Translations under genes and position numbers: made by a program
The notes under the pieces: model-generated
Told to the model about the DNA's origin: nothing
Database searches by the model: none
What the model saw: only the letters and a program-made list of their open reading frames with translations
Shown here: piece after piece, positions 6,534 to 9,727 of the stretch
Numbering within the stretch: position 1 is the stretch's first letter
Layout of the letters: each line of letters starts with the position of its first letter
Assembly (NCBI GenBank): GCA_023425455.1
Contig: JAFACP010000279.1
Coordinates: 1 to 9,727, forward strand
Origin: Pseudomonadota bacterium
GTDB taxonomy: Bacteria > Pseudomonadota > Gammaproteobacteria > Enterobacterales > Enterobacteriaceae
Reading direction: 5' to 3'
Length of the DNA: 9,727 bases

Positions 6534-7247
6534 TTAGTCGAGCTTAACGCCTAAACGGTGAGCAACCGCTTCGTACGCTTCGACCACGCCACCCAGACTC
6601 TGGCGGAAACGGTCTTTGTCCATTTTATCCAGCGTCTCTTTGTCCCACAGGCGGCTGCCGTCCGGAGAGAATTCGTCGCCCAGCACCACTTCGCCTTTGT
6701 ACAGACCGAACTCCAGCTTGAAGTCGACCAGGATCAGGCCCGCGTCATCAAACAGCTTTTTCAGCACGTCGTTGGCTTTGTAGGTCAGTTCCTGCATGCG
6801 CGCCAGGTTCTCTTTGCTTACCCAGCCGAAGGTTTCACAGTAGGATTCGTTGACCATCGGGTCATGCATGGCGTCGTTTTTCAGGAACAGATCGAACAGC
6901 GGTGGATTCAGCTCGATACCTTCTTCAATGCCAAGACGCTTCACCAGAGAGCCCGCGGCACGGTTACGAACGACACATTCAACCGGAACCATATCCAGTT
7001 TTTTCACCAGACATTCGGTGTCGGACAGTAACGCTTCCATCTGAGTCGGGATACCCGCTTCAGCCAGTTTGGTCATAATGAAATGGTTGAACTTGTTGTT
7101 CACCATGCCTTTACGATCGAACTGCTCAATGCGCGCGCCATCCCCTGCTGACGTATCATTGCGGAACTCGAGCACCAACAGATCCGGGTTTTCCGTGCTG
7201 TATACGGTCTTCGCTTTGCCACGATACAACTCAGCTTGCTTCTGCAT
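6534..7247 (-). CDS. purC: Phosphoribosylaminoimidazole-succinocarboxamide synthase (SAICAR synthetase) PurC
   Basis: Cytoplasmic enzyme of de novo purine synthesis that joins aspartate to CAIR with ATP to give SAICAR. The 237 residues equal the E. coli length. Visible are the N-terminal nucleotide-binding loop YRGKAKTVY (8-16), the SAICAR-synthetase motif VVRNRAAGS (92-100), the second signature [11 protein letters not shown] (171-181), and [13 protein letters not shown] (190-202) with metal- and substrate-binding acidic residues. The ATG at 7247-7245 is preceded by AGGAGT (7260-7255) at ideal spacing. The gene is a single transcription unit behind the bamC terminator, with its own PurR-controlled promoter in the 110-base gap upstream. 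Nothing unusual in the frame. Confidence 0.98.
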   Translation of the reverse strand: MQKQAELYRGKAKTVYSTENPDLLVLEFRNDTSAGDGARIEQFDRKGMVNNKFNHFIMTKLAEAGIPTQMEALLSDTECLVKKLDMVPVECVVRNRAAGSLVKRLGIEEGIELNPPLFDLFLKNDAMHDPMVNESYCETFGWVSKENLARMQELTYKANDVLKKLFDDAGLILVDFKLEFGLYKGEVVLGDEFSPDGSRLWDKETLDKMDKDRFRQSLGGVVEAYEAVAHRLGVKLD

Positions 7248-7291
7248 CTTGATTACTCCTGGTGTGATGATTTGTGTTCAAAACTGGCGAT

Positions 7292-7320
7292 ATTATGCCA
7301 CGCACACGTTTGCGTGGCAC
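7292..7320 (-). promoter_or_regulatory. purC promoter
   Basis: On the minus strand, a -35 GTGCCA (7320-7315; 4 of 6), a 17-base spacer and -10 CATAAT (7297-7292; 5 of 6). The start would fall near 7285, giving a leader of about 40 bases. The PurR box occupies nearly the whole spacer, so repressor binding would directly block RNA polymerase. Confidence 0.6.
7300..7315. promoter_or_regulatory. PurR operator (PUR box) of purC
   Basis: ACGCACACGTTTGCGT (7300-7315) matches the known PurR consensus ACGCAAACGTTTGCGT at 15 of 16 positions. The surrounding bases extend the symmetry to TGCCACGCA...TGCGTGGCA. PurR with hypoxanthine or guanine represses purC in enterobacteria, which fits this place between -35 and -10. 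Confidence 0.9.
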
Positions 7321-7321
7321 T

Positions 7322-7350
7322 AAAATAAAAAGGGCCGGATCACCCAGCCC
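7322..7350 (-). terminator. Rho-independent terminator of dapA-bamC
   Basis: On the minus strand GGGCTGG (7350-7344), loop GTGAT and CCGGCCC (7338-7332) form a 7-base stem with one G-T pair, followed by TTTTTATTTTA (7331-7321). It begins 7 bases after the bamC stop codon. A-rich bases before the stem could extend it by pairing with the T tract. Confidence 0.85.
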
Positions 7351-7357
7351 TCTTTTT

Positions 7358-8392
7358 TTATTTGCTGAATGCGGCCTGGAAGACCGCCACCAGCGCATCG
7401 TTCTGCGACTGGGTCAGCGTGTGACCTTTCGGGTCGATAAACTGCAGGCTACTGCGGTTATCGAGGTCGCCTACCTGAATTTTGTAGTCACCGGAGGCCA
7501 GCTGCGGATCCCGCGCCCCCAGATCCTGCCATGCGCTATCGGACAGCGGCTTGTACGTCGCCGTGATGCTACCCGTTGAACGCGTGCTGTCAGTCACTTT
7601 CATGCCCACTTTCTCCAGCGTCGCTGGCAGACGCTGCCAGGTCTGGTTAAATGGCGCACGCACGACCAGCATCGGCAGACCGGTGTCATCCGCGCCGCTC
7701 TGCACATCGAAAGTGGCGCCGTTGCGGCTCTGAGCTGCGTTGGCGGCATCGGTGGCGTTTTTATCCAGTCCAGCGGCAATGACGTTCAGCATTTCAGTGC
7801 TGTAACGCTGCATCGACGCCGGATCGGCAACCGGCTTACCGGCCTGCTCCAGGTTCAGCAGCTTAACCGTCACTGCCTGCTGGTAGCCCTGAGGTTTAAC
7901 GGAGACTTGATAACGACCACGGTACTGCTGATCTTCATCCAGGCGGTTCCAGTCAACCCAGTCAGTGGTCAACGTCTGGCTGGCATCATCGCGCTTCGCA
8001 ATGGTGTAGTTCTTCGCCTGAATCACGCTCACGACCTGCGGCCACAAGGTGCTGTTGCGACCGTTCTCAACCAGCAGCGAAGCTGTATCACCGGTAAACT
8101 GGGTGCGTGCACCGCTTACCAGCGCCAGCGGCTGAGCGGGTGGACGAATATCAAGCGCTTTACCGACCTGACCGCTGCCATTGGTAACGGGGATATTATA
8201 ATCACCGTTCTGAATCGGCAGGATCATGCCCGCAGGTGCATGAAGTTCAGCAAGCGGCGTCGCATCCAGATAGGATTCATCACCGCTCACCTGGCGCTTG
8301 TAGCGCGAGTCTGAACTACAGGCAGCGAGCAGCATAACAAGCGAAACACTCGCAACCTTCGCCAGGCGCGACTTCTGTACTGAATAAGCCAT
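7358..8392 (-). CDS. bamC: Outer-membrane protein assembly factor BamC (lipoprotein NlpB)
   Basis: Lipoprotein of the BAM complex, which inserts beta-barrel proteins in the outer membrane; BamC binds BamD. Length 344 residues equals E. coli. A signal peptide (basic [12 protein letters not shown] then a hydrophobic core) ends in the lipobox LLAAC with Cys25 as the lipidation site. Ser at +2 rather than Asp predicts sorting to the outer membrane. An extended, conserved N-terminal segment follows ([37 protein letters not shown]), which is the part that lies along BamD, then two helix-grip domains. I chose ATG at 8392 with AGGGAGA (8397-8403) upstream; an in-frame TTG directly before it would add one residue. 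The dapA stop is 16 bases upstream, so the two genes are co-transcribed, with the shared terminator downstream. Confidence 0.97.
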   Translation of the reverse strand: MAYSVQKSRLAKVASVSLVMLLAACSSDSRYKRQVSGDESYLDATPLAELHAPAGMILPIQNGDYNIPVTNGSGQVGKALDIRPPAQPLALVSGARTQFTGDTASLLVENGRNSTLWPQVVSVIQAKNYTIAKRDDASQTLTTDWVDWNRLDEDQQYRGRYQVSVKPQGYQQAVTVKLLNLEQAGKPVADPASMQRYSTEMLNVIAAGLDKNATDAANAAQSRNGATFDVQSGADDTGLPMLVVRAPFNQTWQRLPATLEKVGMKVTDSTRSTGSITATYKPLSDSAWQDLGARDPQLASGDYKIQVGDLDNRSSLQFIDPKGHTLTQSQNDALVAVFQAAFSK

Positions 8393-8408
8393 CAAATCTC
8401 CCTAAACT

Positions 8409-9287
8409 TTACAGCAAACCGGCGTGCTTCAGCGCTGAAGCGACGATCTCACGACCGGAGTCGGTGATCGGCGTCATCGGCAGACGCAGCGTATCGGATG
8501 CTACAAGTCCCAACTCCTTACAGGCCCATTTCACTGGGATCGGATTGGGTTCGACAAATAATTTATTGTGTAACGGCATCAGACGCTGATTAATCACGCG
8601 AGCTTCTTCAAAGTGCCCGGCGGCTGCCAGTTTGCACATTTCAGCCATATCGCGCGCCGCTACGTTCGCGGTCACAGAAATCACGCCATGACCACCGAGC
8701 TGCATGAAGTCCATCGCTGTCGCGTCGTCTCCACTCAGCAGGATAAAGTCATCTGAAACCAGCTCTTTGATCTGATGAACGCGGCTTAAGTTCCCTGTCG
8801 CCTCTTTAATCCCGATAATATTTTTTACTTTCGAGAGACGGCCAACTGTTTCAGGCAGCATATCGCAGCCTGTACGGGACGGCACATTATACAGAATTTG
8901 CGGCAGGTCAGTATGTTCAGCGATGGCTTTGAAATGCTGGAACAGACCTTCCTGAGTTGGGCGGTTGTAATAAGGGGTGACGGTCAGGCAGCCTACGATG
9001 CCGCTGTCATTAAAACGTTTGGTCAGGCTAATAGCCTCTGCAGTTGCATTCGCGCCGGTCCCCGCGATGACCGGAATACGCCCGTCGGCCAGCTCGAGAG
9101 TCAGCATCACAACATCGCCATGCTCTTCGTGGCTCAGCGTTGCAGATTCTCCGGTAGTCCCTACCGAAACGATCGCCGAGGTTCCATTGGCGACATGGTA
9201 ATCAATCAGCTTCTTCATACACGACCGACTGACGTTACCTTTTTCATCCATCGGTGTAACAAGCGCGACAATACTTCCCGTGAACAT
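8409..9287 (-). CDS. dapA: 4-Hydroxy-tetrahydrodipicolinate synthase DapA
   Basis: Cytoplasmic class I aldolase-type enzyme that condenses pyruvate with aspartate semialdehyde, the first committed step to meso-diaminopimelate and lysine. The 292 residues equal E. coli. The Schiff-base Lys161 is in GIKEATG; the proton-relay residues Thr44 (GTTGES), Tyr107 (TPYYNRP) and Tyr133 are present, as is Arg138 at the entrance (YNVPSRTG). Residues forming the lysine allosteric site of E. coli DapA (Ser48, Ala49, His53, His56, Asn80, Glu84) are all conserved, so feedback inhibition by lysine is expected. The ATG at 9287 has AGAGGA (9299-9294) on the minus strand at proper spacing. It leads the dapA-bamC unit and is divergent from gcvR, with a 145-base shared control region. 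Confidence 0.98.
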   Translation of the reverse strand: MFTGSIVALVTPMDEKGNVSRSCMKKLIDYHVANGTSAIVSVGTTGESATLSHEEHGDVVMLTLELADGRIPVIAGTGANATAEAISLTKRFNDSGIVGCLTVTPYYNRPTQEGLFQHFKAIAEHTDLPQILYNVPSRTGCDMLPETVGRLSKVKNIIGIKEATGNLSRVHQIKELVSDDFILLSGDDATAMDFMQLGGHGVISVTANVAARDMAEMCKLAAAGHFEEARVINQRLMPLHNKLFVEPNPIPVKWACKELGLVASDTLRLPMTPITDSGREIVASALKHAGLL

Positions 9288-9308
9288 GGGCCATCCTCTG
9301 TGCGAACA

Positions 9309-9366
9309 AGAGCCTCAATGTTACGTTTGGAACTGTAATAAAAGCAAGCGACCTGAGGCTCTCAGG
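9309..9366. promoter_or_regulatory. dapA-gcvR divergent control region with inverted repeat around a dapA promoter candidate
   Basis: A weak minus-strand promoter for dapA is possible: -35 TTGCTT (9347-9342), 18 bases, -10 TAACAT (9323-9318). A perfect 9-base inverted repeat, AGAGCCTCA (9309-9317) and TGAGGCTCT (9354-9362), brackets it exactly. The right arm overlaps a second palindrome, CCTGAG-GCT-CTCAGG (9352-9366). I see no clear gcvR promoter; the plus strand holds a run of eight T at 9381-9388 followed by ATGC. Confidence 0.35.
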
Positions 9367-9432
9367 CGGTTGTATGCATGTTTTTTTTATGCTTTCCTTA
9401 GGAAGACTTAACCAAGCAAAGGAAGAACAGGT

Positions 9433-9727
9433 TTGACAACCTCATCACAACATTACCTGGTTATCACTGCGCTGGGTGCTGACAGGCCGGGTATCGTGAA
9501 CACCATCACTCGTCATGTAAGCAGCTGCGGCTGTAATATTGAAGACAGCCGTCTGGCTATGCTGGGCGAAGAGTTCACTTTTATTATGCTGCTTTCCGGA
9601 ACGTGGAACGCCATTACGCTTATCGAATCAACCCTGCCGCTTAAGGGCGCAGAGCTGGATTTGCTGATCGTGATGAAACGCACCACCGCGCGTCCGCGTC
9701 CGGCAATGCCCGCCACCGTGTGGGTCC
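9433..9727 (+). CDS. gcvR: GcvR, glycine cleavage system regulator (3' end outside window)
   Basis: ACT-domain protein that, when glycine is scarce, binds GcvA and turns it into a repressor of the gcvTHP operon. The window has the first 98 of about 190 residues, starting MTTSSQHYLVITALGADRPG. The first ACT domain is seen in YLVITALGADRPGIVNTITR (glycine-type DRPG turn), CGCNIEDSRLAMLG and the hydrophobic FTFIMLLSG strand; the second lies beyond the edge. The start must be TTG at 9433-9435: there is an in-frame TAA at 9409-9411 and no ATG or GTG between them, while AAAGGAAG (9418-9425) gives a suitable ribosome site. E. coli GcvR begins at the equivalent residue. A TTG start would keep expression low, as suits a regulator. 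Sequence to the edge matches E. coli almost throughout. Confidence 0.93.
   Translation, partial: MTTSSQHYLVITALGADRPGIVNTITRHVSSCGCNIEDSRLAMLGEEFTFIMLLSGTWNAITLIESTLPLKGAELDLLIVMKRTTARPRPAMPATVWV

Noticed and set aside
6558..7031. 157-residue plus-strand open frame across purC
   Set aside because: Antisense to purC, with phenylalanine- and glutamine-rich composition expected of the complement of purC codons.
7907..8314. 135-residue plus-strand open frame across bamC
   Set aside because: Antisense to bamC, no ribosome site and no recognisable domain.
1..9727. Search for a mobile island, defence system, CRISPR array or other new multi-gene system
   Set aside because: All large genes belong to a conserved enterobacterial gene order with intact families; no integrase, transposase, att-like repeats, tRNA or spacer arrays were seen.

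Overview
The window is a stretch of conserved chromosome from a member of the Enterobacteriaceae. Protein lengths, gene order and near-identity to the E. coli proteins as I remember them point to an Enterobacter/Lelliottia/Leclercia-like organism rather than E. coli itself; genus cannot be settled without a search. The order is that of the E. coli acrD–gcvR segment: acrD (3' end), ypfM, yffB, dapE, ypfN, ypfH, tmcA, ypfJ, purC, bamC, dapA, gcvR (5' end). I see no mobile element, phage gene, CRISPR array, tRNA or rRNA.

Layout. Positions 1-448 hold the end of the AcrD multidrug pump, closed by a strong hairpin terminator (461-489). The 555-base gap up to yffB is AT-rich. It holds the 19-codon gene ypfM on the minus strand with a near-consensus sigma70 promoter, a start-less open frame with a CPYC motif (677-919), and an extended -10 element for yffB. 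The plus-strand unit yffB-dapE-ypfN (1004-2715) is closely spaced. It meets the minus-strand genes at a hairpin (2724-2747). On the minus strand, in transcription order, are dapA-bamC (terminator 7322-7350), purC under a PurR box, ypfJ-tmcA overlapping by one base, and ypfH. gcvR starts divergently from dapA and runs off the right edge.

How the genes relate. dapA and dapE are two steps of the lysine/meso-diaminopimelate pathway but lie in separate operons. DapA keeps all catalytic and lysine-feedback residues. bamC, an outer-membrane assembly lipoprotein, is co-transcribed with dapA. purC is controlled by purine supply through PurR. tmcA modifies elongator tRNA-Met and is coupled to the metalloprotease-like ypfJ. 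gcvR represses glycine cleavage through GcvA. acrD exports aminoglycosides and other drugs.

Novelty. The large genes are ordinary. The items worth a second look are small: ypfM, the CPYC open frame next to it, an inverted repeat bracketing the putative dapA promoter, a palindrome in the putative ypfH promoter, and the N-terminal extension of TmcA. I do not see a convincing undescribed multi-gene system here.
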